Source: Anderseniella sp.
GTDB taxonomy: Bacteria; Pseudomonadota; Alphaproteobacteria; Rhizobiales; Aestuariivirgaceae
Length of the DNA stretch: 64,000 bases
NCBI GenBank assembly: GCA_030626025.1
Contig: DAOUPT010000010.1
Location: 16,911-80,910, forward strand
Direction: 5' to 3'
A program made the translations under genes and the position numbers. The notes beneath the pieces are model-generated. The model had not been told where the DNA came from and did not search any database. It saw only the letters and a program-made list of their open reading frames with translations. Positions 54,293-62,616 of the stretch are shown here, in pieces; within the stretch, counting starts at the first letter, position 1; every line of letters begins with the position of its first letter.

Positions 54293-55078
54293 ATGACCGA
54301 GACTGGCATAGTCTATCTGGTTGGCGCAGGTCCTGGCGACCCTGAGCTTTTAACGCTCAAAGCACTACGCCTTATTGAAGCTGCCGACGTTGTTGTTTAT
54401 GACCGCCTCGTTTCACCTGAAATATTGAGTCTTATTCCAGAGGGTATTGCACGTGTCGATGTTGGCAAGCGATCCGGCTCTCATCCTGTTCCACAAAAGT
54501 CCATAAACCGCATATTGATCAAACTCGCCAAGTCGGGGCAACAGGTCGTTCGTCTGAAAGGCGGCGACCCGATGGTTTTTGGCCGTGGCGGTGAAGAGGT
54601 CGATATGCTTAACCAACATAATGTTACGGTTAAAACCGTACCGGGCATTACAGCAGCCCAAGGTTGCGCCGCAACCCTGAACCTGCCTTTGACACAGCGC
54701 GGCATTGCCAATTCACTGGTTTATATGACCGGCCATACACGCGACGATCAAGTGCCGGAAATGGATTGGGCAGAATTGGCCAAAGCAAAAACAACGTTGG
54801 TCATTTACATGGGCGCGGCAAAAATCATAGAAATCACAGCCAAGCTGATGGAAGCAGGTCTAGCTGCAAACACCCCGGCCATGGCGGTCAGCAACGCGAC
54901 CTTAAAAAAACAAAGACAAATTCAAAGTACGGTTTCAACCCTGGCGCAAGACACACAAGAGGCTAACCTTGACGGGCCGGTCCTGTTCGTACTCGGGCAA
55001 GCTGTCGGACTTGTTTGTGCCAAAGGAGAATTAGAAAATGCCGGTAAAGAAAAACCTGCTGTTATTGCGAGCATTTAG
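54293..55078 (+). CDS. nirE: Uroporphyrinogen-III C-methyltransferase for heme d1
   Basis: Uses two SAM to convert uroporphyrinogen III to precorrin-2, the entry to siroheme and heme d1. 261 residues, with the signatures VGAGPGDPELLTLKALR at the N-terminus, VRLKGGDPMVFGRGGEE and PGITAAQGCAA. The single-domain form without CysG extensions, plus the location at the head of the nir maturation genes, supports nirE over cobA, though the two cannot be told apart by sequence. Its end overlaps nirC by 41 bases. Confidence 0.92.
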   Translation: MTETGIVYLVGAGPGDPELLTLKALRLIEAADVVVYDRLVSPEILSLIPEGIARVDVGKRSGSHPVPQKSINRILIKLAKSGQQVVRLKGGDPMVFGRGGEEVDMLNQHNVTVKTVPGITAAQGCAATLNLPLTQRGIANSLVYMTGHTRDDQVPEMDWAELAKAKTTLVIYMGAAKIIEITAKLMEAGLAANTPAMAVSNATLKKQRQIQSTVSTLAQDTQEANLDGPVLFVLGQAVGLVCAKGELENAGKEKPAVIASI

Positions 55079-55385
55079 CTTCGTACTGACCGCCGGACTT
55101 CTTGCTGGCGGGGTTCAGTCTGGCGAACAATTATCGCAAAGTCGCAAGGCTGAATTAAACAATCTGGTGCGTCAGGATTGCGGTTCATGCCACGGCATGA
55201 CTTTAAAAGGCGGGTTGGGAAACCCGTTATTGCCACAGAACCTGGAGCCGTTCAGCACTAGCGAAGTAGCCGAAATTATTCTTGAAGGGGTTCCTGGAAC
55301 TCCCATGCCGCCGTGGAGAGATTTACTTTCAAACACCGAGGCCGACTGGATAGCAAATATATTGAAAAAAGGTTTGGTTAAATGA
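55038..55385 (+). CDS. nirC: Cytochrome c, NirC type
   Basis: A 115-residue exported monoheme cytochrome with a signal peptide (1 to about 28) and heme motif CGSCH. The likely distal ligand is the Met in PGTPMPPW. NirC of denitrifiers can donate electrons to NirS and has been linked to d1-heme maturation. It starts within the end of nirE, with GGAG upstream, and its TGA overlaps the nirF start by four bases. Confidence 0.9.
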   Translation: MPVKKNLLLLRAFSFVLTAGLLAGGVQSGEQLSQSRKAELNNLVRQDCGSCHGMTLKGGLGNPLLPQNLEPFSTSEVAEIILEGVPGTPMPPWRDLLSNTEADWIANILKKGLVK

Positions 55386-56566
55386 TCCGTATTTTGACAT
55401 CTGTGCTGATTTTGTTGGCCATGATTGTAACCACACAAGCTGCCCAATTGCGCGGCACCGGCGATATGGGTGTCATCATTGAACGCACCACAGGCTCGGT
55501 TCAGATTATCGAGACCACCAATCAGACATCCCTTGCCCGCATCGAAGGTCTTGGTGATTTAAGCCACGCATCAATCGTTTATTCACGCGATGAGCGCTTT
55601 GCCTATGTGTTCGGGCGCGACGGCGGATTGAGCAAAATTGACCTGCTTACACAAAAACTGACAAAGCGCATCATGCAAGCCGGAAACTCCATCGGCGGCG
55701 CAATTTCCGATGATGGAAAACTAATCGCTGTGTCCAATTACAAACCAGGCGGTGTCAAAATTTTCAATGCCGACACGCTGGAACTCGTAGCAAATATTCC
55801 AGCTATTTATGGAGCCGACAACGACCTGTCAAAGACGGTTGGGCTGGTCGATGCACCAGGCAGCCGCTTCATCTTCACCCTCTATGATGCCGGTGAAATC
55901 TGGGTCGCTGATTGCAGCAAATGTCTCGCTGGCAAGAGCCCAGAGATTACAAAAATGAAAGACATTGGCCTTCAGCCTTATGATGGCCTGATCAGTTCTG
56001 ACGGGCGTTACTACATCGCCGGTCTGTTTGGTGAAGATGGAATGTCAATGGTGGATTTATGGCAGGACAAATTATCTGCAAGACGAATTCTTGATGGTTA
56101 TGGGCGTGGTGAAAAAAAGTTGCCGGTCTACAAAATGCCTCATCTGGAAGGCTGGGCACAAGCCGCCGACAGTTTTTACCTGCCCGCGGTCGGTCATCAT
56201 CAGGTTTTAATCGTTGATGCCAAAACTTTCAAACAAACCGGTTCGATAGATGTTCACGGCCAACCCATTTTCGTTATGGCCCGCCCCGATGGTCGTCAAA
56301 TTTGGGTTAATTTTGCCCACCCGCGCAATGACACTATTCAGGTCATTGATGTTCCCAGTGGAAAAATCATTAAAGAATTCAAACCGGGTAAAGCTGTTCT
56401 GCACATGGAGTTCACCCCACGCGGTGAACAGTTATGGATGTCCGTACGCGATGAAAACCGCATTAATGTATATGACACCCGCACTTTAGAAAAAATCACT
56501 TCTCTGCCGGCAAAAACCCCCAGTGGGATTTTCTTTACATGGCGCGCTGGCCGGATCGGTTTATAG
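55382..56566 (+). CDS. nirF: Heme d1 biosynthesis protein NirF
   Basis: A 394-residue beta-propeller related to the d1 domain of NirS but lacking the cytochrome c domain. It acts late in d1 synthesis, as a dehydrogenase or propionate-modifying step in the periplasm. An N-terminal hydrophobic signal (1-20, ending QAAQL) is present. Recognisable blades include FVMARPDGRQIWVNFAHPRN and LHMEFTPRGEQLWMSVRDEN. It is coupled to nirC by an ATGA overlap. Confidence 0.93.
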   Translation: MIRILTSVLILLAMIVTTQAAQLRGTGDMGVIIERTTGSVQIIETTNQTSLARIEGLGDLSHASIVYSRDERFAYVFGRDGGLSKIDLLTQKLTKRIMQAGNSIGGAISDDGKLIAVSNYKPGGVKIFNADTLELVANIPAIYGADNDLSKTVGLVDAPGSRFIFTLYDAGEIWVADCSKCLAGKSPEITKMKDIGLQPYDGLISSDGRYYIAGLFGEDGMSMVDLWQDKLSARRILDGYGRGEKKLPVYKMPHLEGWAQAADSFYLPAVGHHQVLIVDAKTFKQTGSIDVHGQPIFVMARPDGRQIWVNFAHPRNDTIQVIDVPSGKIIKEFKPGKAVLHMEFTPRGEQLWMSVRDENRINVYDTRTLEKITSLPAKTPSGIFFTWRAGRIGL

Positions 56567-56568
56567 AT

Positions 56569-57015
56569 ATGCAACTCACCTCGCTTGAAACAAAACTGGT
56601 CAATGGATGGCAAAAGGGCTTCCCGCTTATCCCTCGTCCCTATGCCCAGATTGCCGAGAAAATGGGCATCACAGAAAAAGATGTCATTGCCATGCTCGCC
56701 TCCCTGAAAGAACGCGGCATACTAACCCGTGTCGGCGCTATTGTGCGTCCCAACACAGTTGGCGCCAGCTCGCTGGTTGCCATGGCTGTTGCGCCTGAAC
56801 GTCTCGATGAAGTCGCACAAATTATCTGCGCCGAACCCCAGGTCAACCACAACTACGAACGCGAAAACAAATTGAACCTCTGGTTCGTCGTTACGGCTTC
56901 AAACAACACAGAACTCGACGAAGTCTTGTACCGCATTGAACAAAAAACTGGATGTGCAACAGTAAAGTTGCCACTTGAAAAAGCCTATCACATCGATCTG
57001 GGGTTCAATGTATGA
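56569..57015 (+). CDS. nirD: Siroheme decarboxylase subunit, NirD type
   Basis: An AsnC/Lrp-fold protein of 148 residues. NirDLGH decarboxylate siroheme to 12,18-didecarboxysiroheme. The N-terminal helix-turn-helix-like part is FPLIPRPYAQIAEKMGI, and the active-site strand includes VNHNYERENKLNLWFVVTAS with conserved His and Tyr. The start at 56569 is two bases after nirF; an ATG ten codons earlier inside nirF is possible. It is coupled to nirL by an ATGA overlap. Assignment among D, L, G and H follows gene order. Confidence 0.87.
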   Translation: MQLTSLETKLVNGWQKGFPLIPRPYAQIAEKMGITEKDVIAMLASLKERGILTRVGAIVRPNTVGASSLVAMAVAPERLDEVAQIICAEPQVNHNYERENKLNLWFVVTASNNTELDEVLYRIEQKTGCATVKLPLEKAYHIDLGFNV

Positions 57016-57533
57016 ACATGGCCTTTAACATAACAGTCGATGAACGCGACGTTGCTCTGCTTGGTGCCATTCAGGATGGTCTGCCGTTTAGCGAGCGTCC
57101 TTTTAAGGACATCGGCAAGGCTCTGGAAATGAGCGAAGAAGAAGTTATTGTCCGCATTGAACGCATGCAGAGCAACAACATAATCGCGCGTTTCGGATTG
57201 GTCTTGCAACATCGTCCCCTTGGATACCGCGCCAATGCCATGGTTGTATGGGACGTGCCTGACGATAAAGTTGATAAAGCTGCCAAAAGCATTACCGCCC
57301 ATGATTTTGTTACTCTTTGTTATTGTCGAGCCCGGCGCGCGCCTGTCTGGCAGTACAATCTTTACTGCATGATCCATGGGCGTGAGCGTGATGTTGTCGA
57401 AAAACAAATTGCAATTTTAAATAATGACGGACTTGCCGCGTTCCCGAGCAAAACCTTGTTCTCACGCCGCCGCTTTAAACAGACCGGTGCACGGTTTTCA
57501 AAACCACCGGAAATTGAAAGGCGGTGCACGTGA
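57012..57533 (+). CDS. nirL: Siroheme decarboxylase subunit, NirL type
   Basis: A 173-residue AsnC/Lrp-fold partner of NirD. It has the family pattern QDGLPFSERPFKDIGKALEM at the N-terminus and GLVLQHRPLGYRANAMVVWD in the ligand domain, and then FVTLCYCRARRAPVWQYNLY. Overlaps on both sides (ATGA with nirD, GTGA with nirG) show a tightly coupled operon. Symbol given by position in the order D-L-G-H. Confidence 0.87.
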   Translation: MNMAFNITVDERDVALLGAIQDGLPFSERPFKDIGKALEMSEEEVIVRIERMQSNNIIARFGLVLQHRPLGYRANAMVVWDVPDDKVDKAAKSITAHDFVTLCYCRARRAPVWQYNLYCMIHGRERDVVEKQIAILNNDGLAAFPSKTLFSRRRFKQTGARFSKPPEIERRCT

Positions 57534-57991
57534 GTAATCCAGTTACACTCGATGATCTCGATCGAAAAATCATCAACGCCTTGCAAGGCGGATTTCCGAT
57601 TGTCGATAAACCTTTTAACGAGGTCGCCTCGTGGTTCGACATAGATACAAAAGAAGTCATAACCCGCATCAAGGCGCTCCTTGAAAATGGGGTTCTTAGT
57701 CGTTTTGGCCCCTTGTACAATTCTGAACGCATGGGTGGCGCCGTGACACTGGCGGCCCTTAACGTACCACAAGAGCGCTATGAAGAAGTCACTCGACTGG
57801 TCAACGCCCACACCGAAGTCGCCCACAATTACGCCCGTACCCACCCGCTTAATATGTGGTTTGTCATCGCGACAGAAACACCGGAACAAATTGCTGAAGT
57901 CATAAGTCAGATTGAATCCGAAACCGGATTGCAGGTTTATGATTGCCCCAAGCAAAGAGAATATTTCATTGGTTTGAGGCTGGAAGCATGA
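57530..57991 (+). CDS. nirG: Siroheme decarboxylase subunit, NirG type
   Basis: 153 residues, AsnC/Lrp fold, closely similar in layout to NirD: GGFPIVDKPFNEVASWFDID, then VAHNYARTHPLNMWFVIATE with the same His-Asn-Tyr core. The start is the GTG at 57530 (AAAGG upstream), overlapping the nirL stop as GTGA; a second GTG at 57524 would add two codons. Its TGA overlaps the nirH ATG. Confidence 0.87.
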   Translation: MSNPVTLDDLDRKIINALQGGFPIVDKPFNEVASWFDIDTKEVITRIKALLENGVLSRFGPLYNSERMGGAVTLAALNVPQERYEEVTRLVNAHTEVAHNYARTHPLNMWFVIATETPEQIAEVISQIESETGLQVYDCPKQREYFIGLRLEA

Positions 57992-58521
57992 ACCCTTCAT
58001 CTCAAAAAAAACCACAGCAACGAACCAATACCGATGACATTGATCGCCAGATCATTGTCGCGACTCAAAACGGGCTACCCCTTGTCACCAAACCCTACAA
58101 AGCTGTTGCAAAACAATTGGGTATTTCCAGCAACGAAGTAAAATCCCGTCTCAAAGCGATGCTTGAAAACGGCATTATCCGCCGTATTGGTGTTGTGCCC
58201 AACCACTATCGCCTCGGCTATATCGCCAATGGCATGTCCGTGTGGGACGTTGATGATGAAGTTATCGATGAAATGGGAGAGCGCATCGGCGCACTGGATT
58301 ATGTTACCCATTGTTACAAACGCCCGCGCCACCTGCCCGTGTGGCCTTATAATTTATTTGCCATGGTGCACGCCAAAACCCGCTCCGAAGTAGAAGAAAA
58401 AGTAGCGGCCATCGCCGCCATTCTGGCCGGTGCAGACCGTGGCCACGACATTGTCTACTCAACTAAAATATTGAAAAAAACCGGCCTTCGGCTGTGCAGC
58501 CCGAAAGAAATGGAAAAGTAA
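57988..58521 (+). CDS. nirH: Siroheme decarboxylase subunit, NirH type
   Basis: 177 residues, AsnC/Lrp fold, paralogous to NirL: NGLPLVTKPYKAVAKQLGIS, then GVVPNHYRLGYIANGMSVWD and YVTHCYKRPRHLPVWPYNLF. D and G resemble each other, as do L and H, consistent with two heterodimers formed after duplication. ATG 57988 overlaps nirG (ATGA), and its TAA shares a base with the nirJ ATG. Confidence 0.87.
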   Translation: MNPSSQKKPQQRTNTDDIDRQIIVATQNGLPLVTKPYKAVAKQLGISSNEVKSRLKAMLENGIIRRIGVVPNHYRLGYIANGMSVWDVDDEVIDEMGERIGALDYVTHCYKRPRHLPVWPYNLFAMVHAKTRSEVEEKVAAIAAILAGADRGHDIVYSTKILKKTGLRLCSPKEMEK

Positions 58522-59732
58522 TGTTCAGATTAAGCCAGTTCATGAATGAAATAATAGCGCCCACACCGCTTAAACCGACACGCAAAGCTCCCGGCCCGGT
58601 CGTCATCTGGAATCTCGTGCGCCGATGCAACCTCAAATGCAAACACTGCTATTCCATCTCCGGCAATGTAGATTTTCCCGGTGAGTTAAACACCGGGCAG
58701 GTGTTTTCTGTGATGGATGACCTCAAAGAGTTCAAAGTACCGGTGCTCATTCTTTCTGGTGGTGAACCTCTCCTGCGCCCCGATATTTTTGACATTTCGG
58801 CTCGTGCCAAAGACATGGGGTTTTATGTCGGCCTGTCCTCGAACGGCACCTTGATCACTGAGTATAATATCGATCAGATTGCCGCCATTGGCTATGATTA
58901 TCTTGGCGTCAGCCTCGATGGCATTGGCGATACCAACGATGAATTCCGCGGCAAAACCGGTGCCTTTGATCAGGCCCTTGGCGGTATACGTTTGGCCCAG
59001 GAAAAAGGTATCAAGGTAGGCATGCGTTTCACTGCAACGATGGACAACATCCATCAGTTACCTGAAATGCTCGATCTGATGAAAACAGAAAACATCGACA
59101 AGTTTTATCTGTCACATCTTTCCTATGCCGGTCGCGGCAACAAGAACCGCCAAGACGATGCTGAACACCGCACCACAAGGGCGATGATGGACACATTGTT
59201 TGATGTTGCTTACAAAGATGCCCTGAACGGCGGCGGCAAGGAGTTTGTCACCGGTAACAACGATGCCGACGGTGTCTATCTGTTGTTGTGGGTTCAGGAA
59301 AATTTCCCCGAACGCTATGATCATATCCGCGCTAAGCTAGTTCAGTGGGGCGGCAATTCTACTGGCGTTAACATTTCCAACATCGACAATCTCGGCGATG
59401 TTCACCCCGACACCATGTGGTGGCACTACAAAATCGGCAATGTCAAAGAGCGTAAATTCGGCGACATCTGGTCCGATTTGTCTGACCCGGTTATGGCCGG
59501 ACTCAAGCAATCACCCCGCACCATCAAGGGCCGCTGTTCAGCTTGCGTACACTTTGATATTTGTGGTGGCAACACCCGCGTCCGGGCCATGCAGTTAACC
59601 GGCGACCCGTGGGATGAAGATCCCGCCTGCTATTTAAGTGATGCCGAAATCGGCCTTGATGAATCCGCACCACGTTTGCAAGTCACACCATTTCGAGGAA
59701 CAAAAAATGCGGCTCCAGCTCAGTATCGCTAG
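58521..59732 (+). CDS. nirJ: Radical SAM heme d1 biosynthesis protein NirJ
   Basis: A 403-residue radical SAM enzyme that replaces propionates of didecarboxysiroheme by oxo groups. The SAM cluster motif is C36-NLK-C40-KH-C43, followed by LILSGGEPLLRPDIF. A C-terminal SPASM-like Cys group is visible in GRCSACVHFDICGGNTRVRA and CYL. It begins as TAATG with nirH, and its end overlaps nirN by 26 bases. It is cytoplasmic. Confidence 0.95.
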   Translation: MFRLSQFMNEIIAPTPLKPTRKAPGPVVIWNLVRRCNLKCKHCYSISGNVDFPGELNTGQVFSVMDDLKEFKVPVLILSGGEPLLRPDIFDISARAKDMGFYVGLSSNGTLITEYNIDQIAAIGYDYLGVSLDGIGDTNDEFRGKTGAFDQALGGIRLAQEKGIKVGMRFTATMDNIHQLPEMLDLMKTENIDKFYLSHLSYAGRGNKNRQDDAEHRTTRAMMDTLFDVAYKDALNGGGKEFVTGNNDADGVYLLLWVQENFPERYDHIRAKLVQWGGNSTGVNISNIDNLGDVHPDTMWWHYKIGNVKERKFGDIWSDLSDPVMAGLKQSPRTIKGRCSACVHFDICGGNTRVRAMQLTGDPWDEDPACYLSDAEIGLDESAPRLQVTPFRGTKNAAPAQYR

Positions 59733-61215
59733 CGCACTCTTAATTGCAATTTTGGGCAGTTCAGCCCAGGCTGTTGAAAGCGGCAAAGAACTTTATCAAA
59801 AGCATTGTGCTGAATGTCATGGTGCCGATCGCCTGGGTCAAACCGGCCCGGCCCTGTTACCTCAAAACCTTAAACGGCTGCGCAAGAAAAAAGCCCATAA
59901 AACAATCAAAAACGGCTTAATTGCAACCCAGATGCCGCCCTTTGGTGACAAACTGTCTGACCAGAAAATTACCAGCCTGACCGATTATATCTACACAAAG
60001 CTGCCCTATACGCCCAGATGGGGAAAAGCGGAGATCGAAAACTCACGCATCATTGCAGCAGAGGTCGACAAGTGGATAAAGGAACCGGCTTACAAAGCTG
60101 ACCCGCTTAACCTGTTTGTTGTGGTCGAAAGCGGTGACCATCATATCACCATCTTAGATGGTGATAGTTTCGAACCGATGCATCGTTTTGAATCCCGCTT
60201 TGCTTTACATGGTGGCCCAAAATTCACCCCCGACGGCCGCTTTGTTTATTTCGCCTCACGCGATGGCTGGATCACCAAATATGATCTTTACACTCTGGAA
60301 GTCATTGCCGAAGTGCGCGCCGGTATCAACACCCGCAACATGGCCATTTCATCTGACGGGGCTACGTTGGCAGTAGCCAATTACCTTCCACACACGCTGG
60401 TTCTTCTCAACGCACAAGACCTCAGCGTCGATAAAATATTTGACGTAAAATCCACCGATGGGCAAAGCTCACGTGTCAGTGCGGTCTATCAGGCCCGGCC
60501 ACGAAAAAGCTTTATCGCCGCCCTCAAAGATGTCCCTGAAGCCTGGGAAATTTCAACCGATGTTTCAAAGGCCAATTCCAAAGAAGGCATGTTTGCCTTG
60601 CGGCGTATTAAAACCGGTGAACCGCTGGATGATTTTTTCTTTGATCAATCATACAGCCGTATGCTTGGTTCATCACGTGATGGAAAAAGCGCCCGGGTTG
60701 TTGATCTGAACTCCGGCGAAACCGTAACCGATATCGCCTTGCCTGGTCTGCCGCATATGGGTTCCGGAATCACCTTTAAATATCAGGGCAAAAGGGTCAT
60801 GGCCACCCCGCACCTGCGTAGCGCAAAAATCAGCGTTATCGATATGGCAAGCTGGAAAGTGATCAAAACCATCGATACAAAAGGCCCGGGGTTTTTCATG
60901 CGCAGTCACGAAAACAGCCCCTATGCCTGGGCCGGTGTGTTCTTTGGCCCCAACCGCGATCTGGTTCATATCATCGACAAGCGTACCCTTGAAATCGTCA
61001 AAACCCTGCAACCGGTTCCCGGCAAAACAGCGGCCCATATAGAGTTCGACAAAACCGGCGCCCATGCCCTTTTATCTATCTGGGATATGGACGGTGCAGT
61101 TATTGTTTATGATGCGAAAACACTCAAGGAAGTAAAACGGCTAAAAATGGTCAGACCGGCGGGGAAATACAACGTCCACAACAAGATCACCTTTTCAGAA
61201 GGCACCAGCCATTAG
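59707..61215 (+). CDS. nirN: Cytochrome cd1-like dehydrogenase NirN
   Basis: A 502-residue NirS paralogue that performs the last step of d1-heme synthesis, introducing the acrylate double bond, and hands the cofactor to NirS. It has a signal peptide (1-21, ending AQAVES), cytochrome c motif CAECH near residue 37 and a d1-type propeller. The nirS-like pocket segments are altered, as expected: GLPHMGSGITFKYQGKRVM in place of the NirS segment. The start at 59707 has GAGGA upstream; earlier in-frame ATGs lie within nirJ and lack a signal peptide. Confidence 0.92.
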   Translation: MRLQLSIASALLIAILGSSAQAVESGKELYQKHCAECHGADRLGQTGPALLPQNLKRLRKKKAHKTIKNGLIATQMPPFGDKLSDQKITSLTDYIYTKLPYTPRWGKAEIENSRIIAAEVDKWIKEPAYKADPLNLFVVVESGDHHITILDGDSFEPMHRFESRFALHGGPKFTPDGRFVYFASRDGWITKYDLYTLEVIAEVRAGINTRNMAISSDGATLAVANYLPHTLVLLNAQDLSVDKIFDVKSTDGQSSRVSAVYQARPRKSFIAALKDVPEAWEISTDVSKANSKEGMFALRRIKTGEPLDDFFFDQSYSRMLGSSRDGKSARVVDLNSGETVTDIALPGLPHMGSGITFKYQGKRVMATPHLRSAKISVIDMASWKVIKTIDTKGPGFFMRSHENSPYAWAGVFFGPNRDLVHIIDKRTLEIVKTLQPVPGKTAAHIEFDKTGAHALLSIWDMDGAVIVYDAKTLKEVKRLKMVRPAGKYNVHNKITFSEGTSH

Positions 61216-61237
61216 ACACACTTTCGATGTGTGAAGT

Positions 61238-62278
61238 TCATGCTAACCCGATACCTTGCGAAGGATTGGCAAACAGCTCATTCAGCTCCGGCCATCGTTC
61301 CAGACAAGCTCTTGTCTGCGGAAAACGTTCCAGCTCAAGGCGTCCGTTCTCCCACAGGTTTTTCCCATCCACTGAAATCGTATGATCAAGTACCATCCAG
61401 CATATTTCGGCCGGTGCATAATTACCGCAGGTGTGGAAGTGAAGGAGCCGGGGATTTGTAAAAGCTGAATTGGACCAGCGATCCGGATTTTCGGCAGCGC
61501 TGGGCAAATAATCATTCCCAGGATGGATACCCGCATGCCATGAATGCACCACGTCACAGTCGATACCAAATTGGCCTGAAACCATTTTATAGTGTTGTTC
61601 GATTTTTCCAATTTGAACAGTATCGCCGGAAAATTCGACAATCCGGCCGTTCTCCACTTCAACGGCGGTGGTACCGTCAAGCGGGATACTATCAGGCTGA
61701 TAAGATTTGGATCCCGTCGGTGTCAGAAAATGAGCCAGCGCAACCTGTCCCGAAAATCGCGAAGCATCCATTGGCAACGGTACACCCAGAGGAAAACGAA
61801 ACACCGAAACATCGGTTTTTAACTGGCGTACTTTTTCCGTCGCATGACCGCTATAATTTGTGCCAAGCGGACATGTGATTTTGATATGATTTGCTGTGAG
61901 CAAAATCGCATTCACTGCCTCTTTCAAATCTACAAAGGCCCCATAAGACGCCCGGGCATAAGATGACGCAAGCATTTCAATATCACGAACGTAACACATG
62001 ATGCTTCGTTTTCCCGGCACCATTTCATCAAACCGGCCTTGATCACCAATTCGGGCAAAATATATTGTACAATCATGGTCAGCAATTGCTGCCTTCACTA
62101 CAGGGTCAGTTTCATTCTCTGGCTTACCCACTTTGAGCATTGTAAGACTAGCCCCCAATTCTTTCGCAGCAGACCCTACAGCTTCAGGCGCTGCTTCATC
62201 ATACCAGCCAAGCATTGGATCCTCACATATGATCAACAGTTTTTCACCCGCTTGCAATCTCTTCATAGCTTGCACCAT
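61238..62278 (-). CDS. M29/NicX-superfamily protein of unknown function
   Basis: About 346 residues. The N-terminal LQAGEKLLIICEDPMLGWYD resembles the first strand of M29 aminopeptidase-T and NicX (2,5-dihydroxypyridine dioxygenase) proteins. The C-terminal part has the metal-site pattern DVVHSWHAGIHPGNDYLPSA, then LLHFHTCGNYAPAEICWMVL. Whether it is a peptidase, a dioxygenase or something else is open. The start is uncertain: ATGs at 62278 and 62266 lie inside the truncated hutI in another frame, and upstream codons are not family-like. It converges on nirN with 22 bases between stops. Confidence 0.6.
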   Translation of the reverse strand: MVQAMKRLQAGEKLLIICEDPMLGWYDEAAPEAVGSAAKELGASLTMLKVGKPENETDPVVKAAIADHDCTIYFARIGDQGRFDEMVPGKRSIMCYVRDIEMLASSYARASYGAFVDLKEAVNAILLTANHIKITCPLGTNYSGHATEKVRQLKTDVSVFRFPLGVPLPMDASRFSGQVALAHFLTPTGSKSYQPDSIPLDGTTAVEVENGRIVEFSGDTVQIGKIEQHYKMVSGQFGIDCDVVHSWHAGIHPGNDYLPSAAENPDRWSNSAFTNPRLLHFHTCGNYAPAEICWMVLDHTISVDGKNLWENGRLELERFPQTRACLERWPELNELFANPSQGIGLA

Positions 62279-62543
62279 TAAGGCGCATTTCAAATTCGCG
62301 CGCCCGGTTGCCGCCATGGACAATATGTGTGTGACAATCAATCAAGGCCGGGGTTACATGGCGTCCGCCATATCCATGATGCTCAAGCTTGCGGTACTCA
62401 TCAGGACACTGCAAAGCATCTCCGGCCCACAGAATTTTACCTTGAGCAACAACAATTGCTCCATCGCGCACCATGCCATAGTCTTCCCGCCCGGGAATCA
62501 TGGTGGCCATAGAAATATCATTGATTACAAAGGAGGACGGCAT
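62244..62543 (-). pseudogene. hutI: Truncated imidazolonepropionase (N-terminal quarter only)
   Basis: 99 residues that match the beginning of HutI and stop abruptly. Visible are DGAIVVAQGKILWAGDAL, the metal-binding ALIDCHTHIVHGGNRAREFE and RLNGASYEEIA, after which the frame reads Ser-Gly-stop instead of the catalytic barrel. A full HutI has about 400 residues and needs the missing parts for its other metal ligands, so this cannot be a working enzyme. The start is at ATG 62543 (a TTG at 62561 is possible). The next gene continues across the break in a different frame, pointing to a deletion or rearrangement. Confidence 0.85.
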
Positions 62544-62569
62544 CACGCAAACTCTTGTCAAAGTAACAT

Positions 62570-62584
62570 CATAATAGTATTATG
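62570..62584. promoter_or_regulatory. CATAATA-G-TATTATG palindrome in the hutI/hutF intergenic region
   Basis: A perfect 7+1+7 inverted repeat between the divergent hutI fragment and hutF, followed by a second smaller symmetry (TATG-TATGCA-CATA) and enclosed by CTCTTG (62552) and CAAGAG (62602). It is well placed as an operator for a hut repressor such as HutC, although no hutC gene is in the window. Confidence 0.45.
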
Positions 62585-62616
62585 TATGCACATAAAAGTG
62601 TCAAGAGAGTTTTGAA

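Noticed and set aside
61216..61237. Possible hairpin (CACAC...GTGTG) between nirN and the NicX-like gene
   Set aside because: The stem is only five base pairs and no T run follows, so I do not call it a terminator.
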